From: Roseivivax lentus
GTDB lineage: Bacteria > Pseudomonadota > Alphaproteobacteria > Rhodobacterales > Rhodobacteraceae
Length of the DNA stretch: 64,000 nt
Assembly: GCF_900156805.1 (NCBI RefSeq)
Contig: NZ_FTOQ01000002.1
Coordinates: forward strand, 434,001-498,000
Direction of reading: 5' to 3'
Part shown: in pieces, positions 1 through 8,691 of the stretch
How the letters are laid out: each line of letters begins with the position of its first letter
How positions within the stretch are numbered: the stretch's first letter is position 1
Notes under the pieces: generated by a model
Database searches by the model: none
What the model was told of the DNA's origin: nothing
What the model saw: only the letters and a program-made list of their open reading frames with translations
Program-made: the position numbers and the translations under genes

Positions 1-213
1 GAAGCCATGCAGACCGTCCCGCGCGAGCAAATCCCGGCGGATATCCCGCTCGAGGTCGGCACGCAGCTGCAGGTGCAGACCCCGACGGGCCAGGTGATGC
101 CGGTCATGGTCGCCGAGGTGACCGAGGCCGAAGTGACGCTCGACGCCAACCATCCGCTCGCGGGCAAGGACCTGAACTTTGCCATCGAACTCGTGGACAT
201 CAAGGCGGCGTAA
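1..213 (+). CDS. FKBP-type peptidyl-prolyl cis-trans isomerase, C-terminal part
   Basis: The reading frame is open from the first base and ends at TAA, so this is the 3' end of a gene that starts outside the window; 70 residues are visible. The segment has the pattern of the C-terminal half of SlyD-like FKBPs: the VREQ/PADIP-like stretch, then GTQLQVQTPTGQVMPVMVAEV, then an acidic turn, DANHPLAGKDLNFAIELVDI. The motif NHPLAGK.L.F.IEL is characteristic of this family. The enzyme isomerises Xaa-Pro bonds and acts as a folding chaperone in the cytoplasm. An intrinsic terminator follows 24 bases after the stop. The internal ATG at position 7 is not a real start. Confidence 0.85.
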   Translation, partial: EAMQTVPREQIPADIPLEVGTQLQVQTPTGQVMPVMVAEVTEAEVTLDANHPLAGKDLNFAIELVDIKAA

Positions 214-236
214 GCGACGCCTGACCGACGCGAAGA

Positions 237-262
237 GGCCGGGCCAGGTGCCCGGCCTTTTT
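237..262 (+). terminator. Rho-independent terminator after the FKBP gene
   Basis: A perfect 8-bp stem (GGCCGGGC at 237-244 with GCCCGGCC at 250-257) encloses a 5-nt loop and is followed by TTTTT. This is a textbook intrinsic terminator for the upstream isomerase gene. Confidence 0.85.
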
Positions 263-281
263 CGTTTCGGGATGGGGAATA

Positions 282-342
282 GTGGGTTTTCACCCACCCT
301 ACAGGCCCGCGCGACACAGTAGGCGGGGTGAAAACCCACCCC
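282..342. repeat. Imperfect inverted repeat, dispersed GTAGG..GGGTGAAAACC element
   Basis: GTGGGTTTTCACCCACCCTA at 282-301 is mirrored by GTAGGCGGGGTGAAAACCCA at 319-338, forming a long, nearly perfect stem with a 16-nt spacer. It lies between the convergent ends of the FKBP gene and metG and could terminate metG. A single arm of the same element, GTAGGGCGGGTGAAAACCTA, recurs at 42431-42450. Confidence 0.65.
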
Positions 343-361
343 GCGGTGGCCCCGGGGCGCG

Positions 362-2074
362 TTACGCCCGCTTGCCCGAGAACCGCGCCTGCCATTCCTC
401 GCGCTCGGCATCGGTGATCTTGCGGAAGGTCACGTCGGGAACGGTGAAGGCATGACCCGCGGGCAGGGCCTGAAGCGCCGCATCCACATCGTCGGGCCAG
501 GCCGCGTCGGCATCGCCCATCGCTTCCAGCAACTGCGCCGCCGCGTCGGGGATGAAGGGGGCCGACAGTACGGCGTAGAAGCGGATCAGGTTCAGCCCCA
601 GCCGGATCTGCATTGCCGCGGTCTCGGGGTCCTCCTTGAAGGTCGACCACGGCGCCGCGTCCTGCAGGTATTCGTTGCCGAGCACCCAGATCGCCCGCAG
701 CGTGGCGGCGGATTTGCGGACCTCCATCGCCTCCATCTGGCGCGTGTAGTCGCCGAGCTTGTCCTGCAGCGCCGCCACGAGCGCGGTCTCGCGCTCGCCC
801 CAGGCACCGCCTTCGGGCACCGTCTCGCCGAACTTCGAGCGGCAGAACTTGGTGACGCGGCTGGCGAAATTGCCCAGCACGTCCGCGAGATCCTTGTTCA
901 CCGAGGACTGGAAATTTTCCCAAGTGAATTCCGCATCCGACGACTCGGGGGCATGGCTCAGGAGCCACCAGCGCCAGTAATCCGCGGGCAGGATCTCGAG
1001 CGCCTGGTCCATAAAGACGCCGCGACCGCGCGAGGTGGAGAACTGGCCGCCCTCGTAATTGAGGTAGTTGAAGCTCTTGATGTAATCGACGAGCTTCCAC
1101 GGCTCCTCGCTGCCGAGGATCGTGGCGGGGAAGGAGAGCGTGTGAAAGGGCACGTTGTCCTTGCCCATGAACTGGGTGTAGCGCACGTCGTCCGCACCCT
1201 TGTCGGTGCGCCACCAGCGTTCCCAATCCCGGCCCTTGCCCGCATCGACCCATTCCTGCGCCGAGGCGATGTATTCGATGGGCGCGTCGAACCAGACATA
1301 GAAGACCTTGCCCTCCATGCCGGGCCAGTCCTGATCGCCGCGCTTCACCGGGATGCCCCAGTCGAGATCGCGGGTGATGCCCCGATCCTGCAGCCCGTCG
1401 CCGTCATTGAGCCATTTCTTGGCGATGGAGGTGGTCAGCACCGGCCAGTCGGTCTTGCTGTCGATCCAGGCCTCGAGCTCGTCCTTCATGGTCGATTGGC
1501 GCAGGTAGAGATGCTTGGTCTCGCGCATTTCGAGATCGGTCGCCCCCGAGATCACCGAGCGGGGATCGATCAGATCGACCGGATCGAGCTGCTTGGTGCA
1601 ATTGTCGCATTGATCGCCGCGCGCATCCTCGAAGCCGCAATTGGGGCAGGTGCCCTCGATATAGCGGTCGGGCAGGTAGCGCCCGTCGGTGGTCGAATAC
1701 ATCTGCGTCTCGGAGACCTCGCGGATCAGGCCCCGATCCGCGAGCACGCCCGCGAAATGCTGCGTCAGCGCGTGGTTCTGCGGCGAGGAGGAGCGGCCGA
1801 AATGGTCGAAGGAGAGGCGGAAGCCCTCGGCGATGCGGGCCTGGGTCTCGTGCATCTCGGCGCAATATTCCGCGACCGGCTGGCCGGCCTTCTTCGCGGC
1901 AAGCTCGGCGGGGGTGCCGTGCTCGTCGGTGGCGCAGAGAAACAGCACCTCGTGGCCGCGCGCGCGCTGGTAACGGGCGAAGAGATCGGCGGGCAGCTGG
2001 CTGCCCACGAGATTGCCGAGATGCTTGATCCCGTTGATATACGGGATCGCGGAGGTGATGAGATGTCGGGCCAT
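362..2074 (-). CDS. metG: Methionyl-tRNA synthetase
   Basis: This 570-residue class I aminoacyl-tRNA synthetase charges tRNA-Met with methionine in the cytoplasm. The HIGH-type motif is HLGN at residues 18-21. A zinc knuckle has cysteines at about 143, 146, 156 and 159. WFDAPIEY near 261 is typical of the family. The KMSKS position is occupied by FSTSR at 345-349, as in many archaeal-like and alphaproteobacterial MetRS proteins, so it is not a defect. There is no C-terminal EMAP/Trbp111 dimerisation domain, consistent with the short length. The start [10 protein letters not shown] fits the family N-terminus. The gene stands alone on the minus strand. Confidence 0.97.
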   Translation of the reverse strand: MARHLITSAIPYINGIKHLGNLVGSQLPADLFARYQRARGHEVLFLCATDEHGTPAELAAKKAGQPVAEYCAEMHETQARIAEGFRLSFDHFGRSSSPQNHALTQHFAGVLADRGLIREVSETQMYSTTDGRYLPDRYIEGTCPNCGFEDARGDQCDNCTKQLDPVDLIDPRSVISGATDLEMRETKHLYLRQSTMKDELEAWIDSKTDWPVLTTSIAKKWLNDGDGLQDRGITRDLDWGIPVKRGDQDWPGMEGKVFYVWFDAPIEYIASAQEWVDAGKGRDWERWWRTDKGADDVRYTQFMGKDNVPFHTLSFPATILGSEEPWKLVDYIKSFNYLNYEGGQFSTSRGRGVFMDQALEILPADYWRWWLLSHAPESSDAEFTWENFQSSVNKDLADVLGNFASRVTKFCRSKFGETVPEGGAWGERETALVAALQDKLGDYTRQMEAMEVRKSAATLRAIWVLGNEYLQDAAPWSTFKEDPETAAMQIRLGLNLIRFYAVLSAPFIPDAAAQLLEAMGDADAAWPDDVDAALQALPAGHAFTVPDVTFRKITDAEREEWQARFSGKRA

Positions 2075-2421
2075 GGCGGATGCCTCGGGTCTGGGATGCG
2101 GGGCGTTTCGGGCCGTTTAGACCATCGCCTGCCCGGGGGCCAGTGGCCGCATCGGATCCGGTCGGGCGGGCGTGCCGCCCGCGCAGGTCTGGCGCGCTGA
2201 TCGTGCCGATCATCGCGCGGGTCAGGGGCGCTGCCCCTCTTGGCCGCGCGGGGCGCGGCCAATTCACCCCGGGCGACATGCCGGAAAGGTGAAGGGGTGG
2301 GGCAGCGCATGCGTCCCCGTGGGCGCGCGGGGTGGCCGGCTGCGGGGTCCGGCGCGGCAAACAAGGCGCGCCGCCCGGGCCAGGCGCGGCGGGCGGCCGG
2401 TCGGGCGGGGTCGGGGCGCGG
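2075..2421. other. 347-bp gap between metG and the imuA-like gene, with dispersed repeat
   Basis: No convincing gene is visible; the open frames here are GC-driven shadows. The gap holds the metG promoter side and, at 2197-2294, a copy of an intergenic element also found near 39.7 kb. Shared words are CTGATCGTGCCGATCATC (2197-2214), a GGGGCGCTGCCCC-type hairpin and CCGGAAAGGTGAAG (2281-2294). imuB would be expected downstream of imuA here but is absent. Confidence 0.6.
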
Positions 2422-3018
2422 TCAGGCGGGCGCCGGATCGCTGCGGTACTGCCCGTCCGTTCGCGTCAGCGTCCAGGCGGCGGGCGGCGCCATGCGGGCG
2501 CGGGGGCGGGCCACCTGCCAGCGCTGACGGCCCGGGCCGTGGTCCGGCATGCTGTGCCAGCGGCTTTCGATCCCCGCGGCGCCGCCCGCGCCCGGGGTCA
2601 GGATGAGCCCCGTGGGCCGGGCCTCGCGCGTGCTGCCCGCCTCCGCGGCCAGTTGCAGCCGCCGGACCGGGGTCAGGCCCGGCGCCTCGGTCAGATCGGC
2701 CACGGCCAGCGCCACCGCGCCCGCGCGCAGCGTCTCCTCCAGCGCCCAGAGGCGGTCGATCTCGCGCGGGGCGGCGACGAACAAAAGCCGCGCGGGATCG
2801 CAGAGCCCGTGCAGGCCGCAGGGATTGAGCCCCGATCCGCCGGGCGGACCGATCCAGAGCACCGGGCCGTCCGTCCGCCCCGCAAGCGCCAGCGCGAAAT
2901 GCACCCGCGACCCGCCGCAGATCTCGTGCACGCGGCCTTCGCGCAGGGCGATATCGGGGGTCAGCGCGATGGCGGGGGGCACCTTGGCGGGCGCGCGTCT
3001 GAGCAGCGTGTCGGTCAT
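2422..3018 (-). CDS. ImuA-like protein (RecA-like accessory factor of mutagenic translesion synthesis)
   Basis: The protein has 198 residues. The run VLWIGPPGG, GLNPCGL, DPARLLFVAAPREIDRLWALEE, LRAGAVALAVADL, LTPVRRLQLAAE and IESRWHSMP matches my memory of the RecA/SulA-like ImuA family of Rhodobacterales. ImuA works with ImuB and DnaE2 in SOS-induced error-prone synthesis. The ATG at 3018 was chosen because the family motif EGRVHEICG follows at the expected distance. A direct-repeat SOS box lies 17-31 bases upstream, which fits LexA control. Oddly, no imuB or dnaE2 follows; the next gene is metG. Family membership is probable; function here is inferred. Confidence 0.72.
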   Translation of the reverse strand: MTDTLLRRAPAKVPPAIALTPDIALREGRVHEICGGSRVHFALALAGRTDGPVLWIGPPGGSGLNPCGLHGLCDPARLLFVAAPREIDRLWALEETLRAGAVALAVADLTEAPGLTPVRRLQLAAEAGSTREARPTGLILTPGAGGAAGIESRWHSMPDHGPGRQRWQVARPRARMAPPAAWTLTRTDGQYRSDPAPA

Positions 3019-3034
3019 GCGCCAAATATAGAAT

Positions 3035-3049
3035 GTTCGCGTTATGTCC
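3035..3049. promoter_or_regulatory. LexA (SOS) box, GTTC-N7-GTCC
   Basis: GTTCGCGTTATGTCC matches the alphaproteobacterial LexA direct repeat GTTC-N7-GTTC with one mismatch in the second half-site. It sits just upstream of the imuA-like start (3018, minus strand) and in the divergent region to modA (3166). The location supports LexA repression of imuA; any effect on modA is unlikely but not excluded. Confidence 0.65.
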
Positions 3050-3165
3050 TCAAGCCTGTGACGATGCGGTCCGGGCGCGCGGGACCGGCGCGCTGCGACC
3101 AAAGCGGGCTTGTGGGACGGGCGGCGCCGTGCCACCTCTGAGGCCCGAAAGGACCCCGACGCCCC

Positions 3166-3942
3166 ATGCGCCTGATCGTGATCGTTTTTCTGCTCTCTCT
3201 CGCCGGGCTTTCGGGCACCGCGCGATCCGCATGCGCCGCCGAGATCACGGTCTTTGCCGCGGCCTCCACGCGGGGAGCATTGGAAGAGGCGGCGGCGGCG
3301 TTCGAAGCGGCGCAGGGCCACGCGCTGCGCATCGCGCCCGCGGGCTCGTCGCTGCTGGCCCGGCAGATCGACCGCGGCGCGCCGGCGGATCTGTTCCTGT
3401 CGGCCAATCCCGACTGGATGGACTGGCTCGCGGCGCGCGGCCATGTGCGCACGGAGACCCGCGTGACGCTTCTGGGCAACCGGCTGGTGCTGATCGCGCC
3501 CCGGCAGGCCGGGGCCGCATCGGTCACGCTGAAGGCGGATGCGCTTCTCGAGGCGCTCGGACCCGAGGGCCGGATCGCGATGGCGCTGAGCGATGCGGTG
3601 CCCGCGGGGCTTTATACCCGCGCCGCCTTCGAGACGCTGGGACTCTGGGAGGCGCTGGCCCCCCGCCGGGTCGAGGCGGACAATGTGCGCGCGGCACTTG
3701 CGCTGGTGGCGCTGGGCGAGGCGCCGCTGGGCGTCGTCTATGCCAGCGACGCCGCCGCAGAGCCGCGGGTGCGGGTCGTGGCGGAGATCCCCGACACAGC
3801 CCATCCGCCGATCCGATACCCCGCGGCGATCCTGCGCGACGCGCCCGCGCCCGAGGCCGCCGCCGCCTTCCTCGACTGGCTGCAGGGCCCCGAGGCGCGG
3901 GCGATCTTCGACGCGCATGGCTTTGCGGCGCCGCAGGGGTGA
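3166..3942 (+). CDS. modA: Molybdate ABC transporter, periplasmic substrate-binding protein
   Basis: This 258-residue protein starts with a Sec signal peptide (hydrophobic core about residues 4-15, cleavage probably after CAA near residue 25). The mature protein begins EITVFAAASTRGALEE, the ModA signature for the oxyanion-binding loop. Further family features are the PAGSSLLARQI and GAPADLFLSANPDWMD segments and the C-terminal FLDWLQGPEARAIFDAHGF. It captures molybdate (or tungstate) in the periplasm for ModBC. It is the first gene of modABC, with modB 14 bases downstream. A ribosome-binding site (AAAGGA) precedes the ATG. I did not find a ModE/MopA box upstream. Confidence 0.96.
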   Translation: MRLIVIVFLLSLAGLSGTARSACAAEITVFAAASTRGALEEAAAAFEAAQGHALRIAPAGSSLLARQIDRGAPADLFLSANPDWMDWLAARGHVRTETRVTLLGNRLVLIAPRQAGAASVTLKADALLEALGPEGRIAMALSDAVPAGLYTRAAFETLGLWEALAPRRVEADNVRAALALVALGEAPLGVVYASDAAAEPRVRVVAEIPDTAHPPIRYPAAILRDAPAPEAAAAFLDWLQGPEARAIFDAHGFAAPQG

Positions 3943-3956
3943 GGTAGTCCGGGGAT

Positions 3957-4664
3957 ATGGAAACGCTCGCTCAGACGCTGGGGCCCGAGGCGTGGCAGGC
4001 GGTGCGCCTGTCGCTGAAGGTGGCGTTCTGGGCGACGCTCGCGGCGCTGCCCTTCGGGGTGGCGGTGGCCTACCTGCTGGCGCGGGTGCGGTTTCCGGGG
4101 CGCGGTCTTCTGAACGGGCTCGTGCATCTGCCGCTGATCCTGCCGCCGGTGGTCACCGGTTACCTGCTGCTGCTGGGCTTCGGACGACAAGGGCCGCTGG
4201 GGTCGGCGCTCTACGAGCTTTTCGGGATCACGCTGGCCTTTCGCTGGACCGGGGCGGCGCTGGCGGCGGCGATCATGGCCTTTCCGCTTCTGGTGCGCGC
4301 GATCCGGCTGGCGCTGGAGGCGGTCGATCCGGGGCTCGAGGCCGCCGCGGCGACGCTCGGCGCGTCCAGCCTGCGGGTCTTTCTGACCGTCACGCTGCCG
4401 CTCATCCTGCCCGGGGTGATCGCGGGGGCGGTCCTGTCCTTCGCCAAGGCGATGGGTGAGTTCGGCGCGACGATCACCTTCGTGGCCAACATTCCCGGCG
4501 AGACCCAGACGCTGCCCTCGGCCATCTATGCCTTCCTGCAGGTGCCGGGAGGCGAGGATGCCGCGATGACGCTGGTGCTGATCTCCATCGCCATCGCAAT
4601 GGGCGCGCTGGCCTTGTCCGAGGTGCTGGCGCGGCGCGCGGCGCGGCGGGTGGCGGGGCGATGA
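3957..4664 (+). CDS. modB: Molybdate ABC transporter, permease
   Basis: This 235-residue inner-membrane protein has about five or six hydrophobic helices. The cytoplasmic EAA loop, with EAAAATLGASSLRVFLTVTL at residues 128-147, docks with the ATPase. MGEFGATITF and NIPGETQTLPSAIY are near-invariant in ModB proteins. It forms the translocation channel for molybdate delivered by ModA. Its stop codon overlaps the modC start in ATGA (4661-4664), so the two are translationally coupled. Length is normal for the family. Confidence 0.96.
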   Translation: METLAQTLGPEAWQAVRLSLKVAFWATLAALPFGVAVAYLLARVRFPGRGLLNGLVHLPLILPPVVTGYLLLLGFGRQGPLGSALYELFGITLAFRWTGAALAAAIMAFPLLVRAIRLALEAVDPGLEAAAATLGASSLRVFLTVTLPLILPGVIAGAVLSFAKAMGEFGATITFVANIPGETQTLPSAIYAFLQVPGGEDAAMTLVLISIAIAMGALALSEVLARRAARRVAGR

Positions 4665-5755
4665 CGCTCTCGGTGGCGATCCGCAAGCGGCTGGGGGATT
4701 TCGCCCTCGACATGGGCTTCGAGGCGCCGGGCGGCGTCACGGTGCTGTTCGGGCGGTCGGGGTCGGGCAAGACGTCGGTCGTCAATGCGGTGGCCGGGCT
4801 GATGCGGCCCGATGCGGGGCGGATCGCGCTGGACGGCGAGGTCCTCTTCGACGGTGCGGCGGGCCGGTCGGTGCCGGTGCATCGCCGGCGGCTCGGCTAC
4901 GTCTTCCAGGACAGCCGTCTCTTTCCGCATCTCGATATCCGCCAGAACCTGCTTTACGGGCGGCGCGCGCGCGGGCTCGCCGGCCCGGGCGAGATGGACC
5001 GGATCGTGGCGCTTCTGGGGCTCGAGGGGCTGCTCGGACGGCGGCCCGGCGCGCTGTCGGGCGGCGAGGCGCAGCGCGTCGCGATCGGACGCGCGCTGCT
5101 GTCCGAGCCCCGCATGCTGCTGATGGACGAGCCGCTGGCCTCCCTCGACGCCCCCCGCAAGGCCGAGATCCTGCCCTATCTCGAAAAGCTGCGCGCCGGG
5201 ACCGGCCTGCCCATCCTCTATGTCAGCCACAACCTGTCGGAGGTGGCGCGGCTGGCCACCCATCTCGTTGTGCTCGACCGGGGCCGCGTGATGAAGGCGG
5301 GGCCCGCCGAGGCGCTTCTTTCCGATCCCGACCTCGTGCCGGTGATGGGCCTGCGCGAGGCCGGCGCGGTGCTGCCCGCGCGGGTCGCGGGGCATGGCGC
5401 GGACGGGCTGACGGAGCTTGCGGTCTCGGGCGGGACGCTCTGGCTGCCGCGGATCGCCGCCGAGCCCGGCACGCGGCTCAGGGTGCGCATCCTCGCGCAG
5501 GACGTGATGATCGCGACCGAACGGCCCACGCAGATCTCGGCGCTGAACATCCTGCCCGCGACGGTCACCGCGCTGCGTCCGGGCGAGGGGCCAGGGATGA
5601 TCGCGCAGCTGAGCATCGGGCAGGATACGATACTCGCCCGCGTCACCCGGCGCAGCGCCGACCGGCTGGGTCTCATCGAGGGGCGCGCCTGTTTCGCGGT
5701 GATGAAATCGGTGGCGGTGGCGCCCGCCGATGTCGGTCAGGGCTTGCGGGTCTGA
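4661..5755 (+). CDS. modC: Molybdate ABC transporter, ATP-binding protein
   Basis: This 364-residue ATPase powers ModAB. Walker A GRSGSGKTS is at 31-39, the Q-loop VFQD at 81-84, the signature LSGGE at 132-136 and Walker B RMLLMDEP at 151-158, followed by the switch histidine in YVSHN. The C-terminal region (about 285-355, with VTALRPGEGPGM and RVTRRSADRLGL) is a TOBE/MOP oxyanion-binding domain. That domain distinguishes ModC from other importers and allows molybdate-dependent regulation. It is the last gene of modABC; the next gene starts 40 bases later with its own ribosome-binding site. Confidence 0.96.
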   Translation: MTLSVAIRKRLGDFALDMGFEAPGGVTVLFGRSGSGKTSVVNAVAGLMRPDAGRIALDGEVLFDGAAGRSVPVHRRRLGYVFQDSRLFPHLDIRQNLLYGRRARGLAGPGEMDRIVALLGLEGLLGRRPGALSGGEAQRVAIGRALLSEPRMLLMDEPLASLDAPRKAEILPYLEKLRAGTGLPILYVSHNLSEVARLATHLVVLDRGRVMKAGPAEALLSDPDLVPVMGLREAGAVLPARVAGHGADGLTELAVSGGTLWLPRIAAEPGTRLRVRILAQDVMIATERPTQISALNILPATVTALRPGEGPGMIAQLSIGQDTILARVTRRSADRLGLIEGRACFAVMKSVAVAPADVGQGLRV

Positions 5756-5795
5756 CCCGAGGCTTTAGGAAGGCGCGAAACGAAGGAGCCTTCCC

Positions 5796-6863
5796 ATGTC
5801 CTTGACGAAGAACCCCCTCGGCCGGTCTGGCCTCGAAGTCACCGAATTCTGCCTCGGCACCATGACCTTCGGCAACCAGACCGACGAGAAAACCGCACAC
5901 GCGCAGATCGAGCATGCCGCGGCGGCGGGGATCAATTTCATGGATGCCGCCGAGATGTATCCGGTGAACCCCGTGCGCGCCGAGACGGTGGGCCGCACCG
6001 AGGAGATCCTCGGCAACTGGTTCGCGAAATCCGGCAAGCGGCACGAATGGATCCTCGCGACCAAGGTGTCGGGCGCGGGCCTCGAGGCGGTGCGGGACGG
6101 CGCGCCGATCAGTCCCGCCACGATGACCGAGGCTCTGGAGGCCTCGCTGCGCCGCCTGCAGACCGACGTGATCGACCTTTATCAGCTGCACTGGCCCAAT
6201 CGCGGCTCCTACGCGTTTCGCCAGCAATGGGGCTTTGCGCCCGAGACGCAGGACACCGCCGAGACCCGCCAGCACATGGCCGATTGCCTGGGCTGGGCCG
6301 CGCGCGAGGTCGACCGCGGCACCATCCGCGCCATGGGCCTGTCGAACGAAAGCGCCTGGGGCACGATGGCCTGGAACCGCCTCGCCGAGGCCGAGGGCCT
6401 GCCGCGCATGGAGAGCGTGCAGAACGAGTATTCGCTGATGTACCGCATGGCCGATACCGATCTGGCCGAGGTGCTGCTGCACGAGGAGGTGGGCTTTCTG
6501 CCCTATTCGCCGCTGGCCGCAGGCCTTCTGTCGGGCAAGTACCAGGACGGTTCTGTGCCCGAGGGCAGCCGAATGGCGGTCGACATCGCCTTCGGCGGCG
6601 ATGGCGGGCTGGGCGGACGCAAGACCGACCGGGCCTTCGTGGCGGCGGCGGCCTATCTGCAGGTGGCGCGCGATTTCGGCCATGACCCGGCGCAGATGGC
6701 CTTCGCCTGGTCCGCGCGGCGGCCTTTCGTCACCTCGTCGATCTTCGGGGCGACGACGCTGGCGCAGCTCGATCACGCGCTGGACGCCATCGACGTGACG
6801 CTGTCCGAGGAATGCCTCGCCGCACTCGACGCCGTGCACAGGGCGCATCCCTTCCCGTTCTGA
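5796..6863 (+). CDS. Aldo/keto reductase (Tas-like)
   Basis: This 355-residue NADPH-dependent oxidoreductase belongs to the aldo/keto reductase superfamily. Visible family features are the N-terminal GRSGLEVTEFCLGTMTFGNQ, then INFMDAAEMYP with catalytic Asp and Tyr, ATKVSG containing the catalytic Lys, DVIDLYQLHWPNR with the catalytic His, and SPLAAGLLSGKY. The insertion between LHWP and the later strands resembles E. coli Tas. The natural substrate cannot be told from sequence. The start is supported by GAAGGAG eight bases upstream. It is probably monocistronic with, or loosely linked to, the EamA gene 51 bases downstream. Confidence 0.9.
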   Translation: MSLTKNPLGRSGLEVTEFCLGTMTFGNQTDEKTAHAQIEHAAAAGINFMDAAEMYPVNPVRAETVGRTEEILGNWFAKSGKRHEWILATKVSGAGLEAVRDGAPISPATMTEALEASLRRLQTDVIDLYQLHWPNRGSYAFRQQWGFAPETQDTAETRQHMADCLGWAAREVDRGTIRAMGLSNESAWGTMAWNRLAEAEGLPRMESVQNEYSLMYRMADTDLAEVLLHEEVGFLPYSPLAAGLLSGKYQDGSVPEGSRMAVDIAFGGDGGLGGRKTDRAFVAAAAYLQVARDFGHDPAQMAFAWSARRPFVTSSIFGATTLAQLDHALDAIDVTLSEECLAALDAVHRAHPFPF

Positions 6864-6914
6864 CGGGGTCTCTCTCATCCGCCCGGACCGGGCGTCTTCG
6901 AGGCGGTTGCGGCG

Positions 6915-7814
6915 ATGGAGCCCTGGATCCTCTTCACCCTTCTGGCCGCCGCCTTCCAGACGGTGCGCTTCATGCTGCAGAAGGTGATGAGCCTCGGCGG
7001 CCTGAGCGCGACCGCCTCGAGCTTTGCCCGGTTCGCCTATGCGATGCCGTTTGCCTGGGCGGCGGCGACACTCTGGGCGGGAGTGGCGGGCCTGCCCGCC
7101 GGGCTCGACCCGGTCTTCTGGCTTTACGCCCCGCTCGGTGCGCTGGCGCAGATCCTCGCCACGATCTGCGTCGTCGCCATGTTCGCCCATCGCAGCTTCG
7201 CTGTGGGCATCACCCTGAAGAAGACCGAGGTGCTGCAGACCGCGCTGGTGGGCTGGCTGATCCTCGGCGAGACGGTCAGCGCGGCGGGCCTCGGCGCGAT
7301 GGTCATCGGGCTGATCGGCGTGCTGCTTCTGTCAGACACGCCCGGCCTTGCGGGGCGCTGGTGGCAGCGGATCGGGCTTCGGGTGGCGCTTCTGGGCCTC
7401 GCCTCGGGGTTGTTCTTCGGGCTCTCGGGCGTGGGCTATCGCGGGGCGGCGCTGGCGGTGGGCGCCGAGGATCCGGTCAGCCGGGCGATCTTCGCGCTGG
7501 CGCCGGTCACGCTGATGCAGACGCTTGCGCTGGGCCTCTGGCTGCGCGTCCGAGCGCCGGGCACGCTGACGGCGGTGGCGCGCTGGTGGCCCAAGGGCAT
7601 CTGGCTCGGGCTGACCTCCGTCGGCGGCTCTTTCGGGTGGTTCGCGGCCTTCTCGCTGCAGAACGCGGCCTATGTCTTCGCCGTGGGGCAGGTGGAGCTC
7701 ATCTTCTCGCTCGCCGTCTCGGTGCTCGTGTTCCGCGAACGCGCCACACTGCGGGAGCTTGCGGGCATCGCCGTGCTCTGCGCCTCGATCCTCGCGCTGG
7801 TCCTGGCGATCTGA
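6915..7814 (+). CDS. EamA/DMT-family transporter
   Basis: This 299-residue integral membrane protein has about ten hydrophobic segments arranged as two repeated halves. The second half contains EDPVSRAIFALAP and QVELIFSLAVSVLVFRERATLRELAGIAVL, the latter a hallmark of EamA exporters; the first half has the equivalent KKTEVLQTALVGWLILGETVSAAGL. Such proteins export small metabolites or act as drug/metabolite transporters; the substrate is unknown. It lies between an aldo/keto reductase and trmB, with no functional link evident. Confidence 0.88.
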   Translation: MEPWILFTLLAAAFQTVRFMLQKVMSLGGLSATASSFARFAYAMPFAWAAATLWAGVAGLPAGLDPVFWLYAPLGALAQILATICVVAMFAHRSFAVGITLKKTEVLQTALVGWLILGETVSAAGLGAMVIGLIGVLLLSDTPGLAGRWWQRIGLRVALLGLASGLFFGLSGVGYRGAALAVGAEDPVSRAIFALAPVTLMQTLALGLWLRVRAPGTLTAVARWWPKGIWLGLTSVGGSFGWFAAFSLQNAAYVFAVGQVELIFSLAVSVLVFRERATLRELAGIAVLCASILALVLAI

Positions 7815-7885
7815 GCCGGCAGCCTTCGCGCTCCCGGCCATCCGGGCGTTGCAGGCCCCCGCGCGCTTCGCTATCTGCCGCGGCC

Positions 7886-8596
7886 ATGAGCGAACGACAT
7901 CCCTCCGGCGCCCCCTGGCGCAATTTTTACGGCCGCTTCAAGGGCAAGGGCCTGCGCAAGTCGCAGGAGGCCTATCTCGACGAGGATCTGGCCGCCTACA
8001 GCCCCGGAAAGGTGGGCTGGGACGTGAACCCCGACCGCGCAGCCCTCGATCTCGAGGCGCTTTTCGGCGGCAAGCCCGTCTGGCTGGAAGTGGGCTTCGG
8101 CGGCGGCGAGCACCTCGTGCATCAGGCGCTGGGCAACCCTGAGGTCGGGCTTATCGGCTGCGAGCCCTATATCAACGGTGTCGCCATGCTGCTCGGCAAG
8201 CTGCGCGAGAACCCCGCGCAGAACGTCCGCATCCATCCCGGCGATGCGCGCGACCTCTTCGACGTGCTGCCCGCGAACAGCCTGTCGAAGGCGTTCCTGC
8301 TCTATCCCGATCCCTGGCCGAAAAAGCGCCACCACCGCCGCCGCTTCGTGACACCCGAGCATCTGGACCCGCTGGCCCGTGCGCTGAATCCGGGCGCGGA
8401 GTTCCGGGTCGCCACCGACATCCCCGACTATGTGCGCCAGACGCTGATCGAGGTGCCCCGCGCGGGGTTCGACTGGCTGGCCGACGGACCCCGCGACTGG
8501 CGCGAACCTTGGGCCAACTGGACCCGGACGCGCTACGAGGAAAAGGCCCTGCGAGAAGGCCGCACGCCGCATTACCTGACCTTCCGCAAGCGCTGA
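7886..8596 (+). CDS. trmB: tRNA (guanine-N7-)-methyltransferase
   Basis: This 236-residue enzyme uses S-adenosylmethionine to form m7G46 in tRNA variable loops. The SAM-binding motif [14 protein letters not shown], the central [18 protein letters not shown] (diagnostic for TrmB) and the C-terminal [12 protein letters not shown] with HYLTFRK are all present. The ATG at 7886 is chosen because [23 protein letters not shown] matches the alphaproteobacterial N-terminus; the frame remains open upstream but without family similarity. Confidence 0.96.
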   Translation: MSERHPSGAPWRNFYGRFKGKGLRKSQEAYLDEDLAAYSPGKVGWDVNPDRAALDLEALFGGKPVWLEVGFGGGEHLVHQALGNPEVGLIGCEPYINGVAMLLGKLRENPAQNVRIHPGDARDLFDVLPANSLSKAFLLYPDPWPKKRHHRRRFVTPEHLDPLARALNPGAEFRVATDIPDYVRQTLIEVPRAGFDWLADGPRDWREPWANWTRTRYEEKALREGRTPHYLTFRKR

Positions 8597-8691
8597 ACGC
8601 GCCCGCGCCGGCCGCTTTTCGGCGCATGGCCGATGGACGCAGGGCGGCCCGCTTGCTAAAGCGCCGTGCAACCCGTCACGAAGGAGCGACC

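Noticed and set aside
362-2074. Defective KMSKS motif in MetRS
   Set aside because: FSTSR at this position is a normal variant in archaeal-like and alphaproteobacterial MetRS.
452-2200. 582-codon plus-strand frame across metG
   Set aside because: It overlaps metG almost completely; the metG frame has all catalytic motifs while this frame has none.
3050-3165. ModE/MopA operator or molybdenum cofactor riboswitch in front of modABC
   Set aside because: No TATATA-type inverted repeat or long structured leader is present in the short divergent region.
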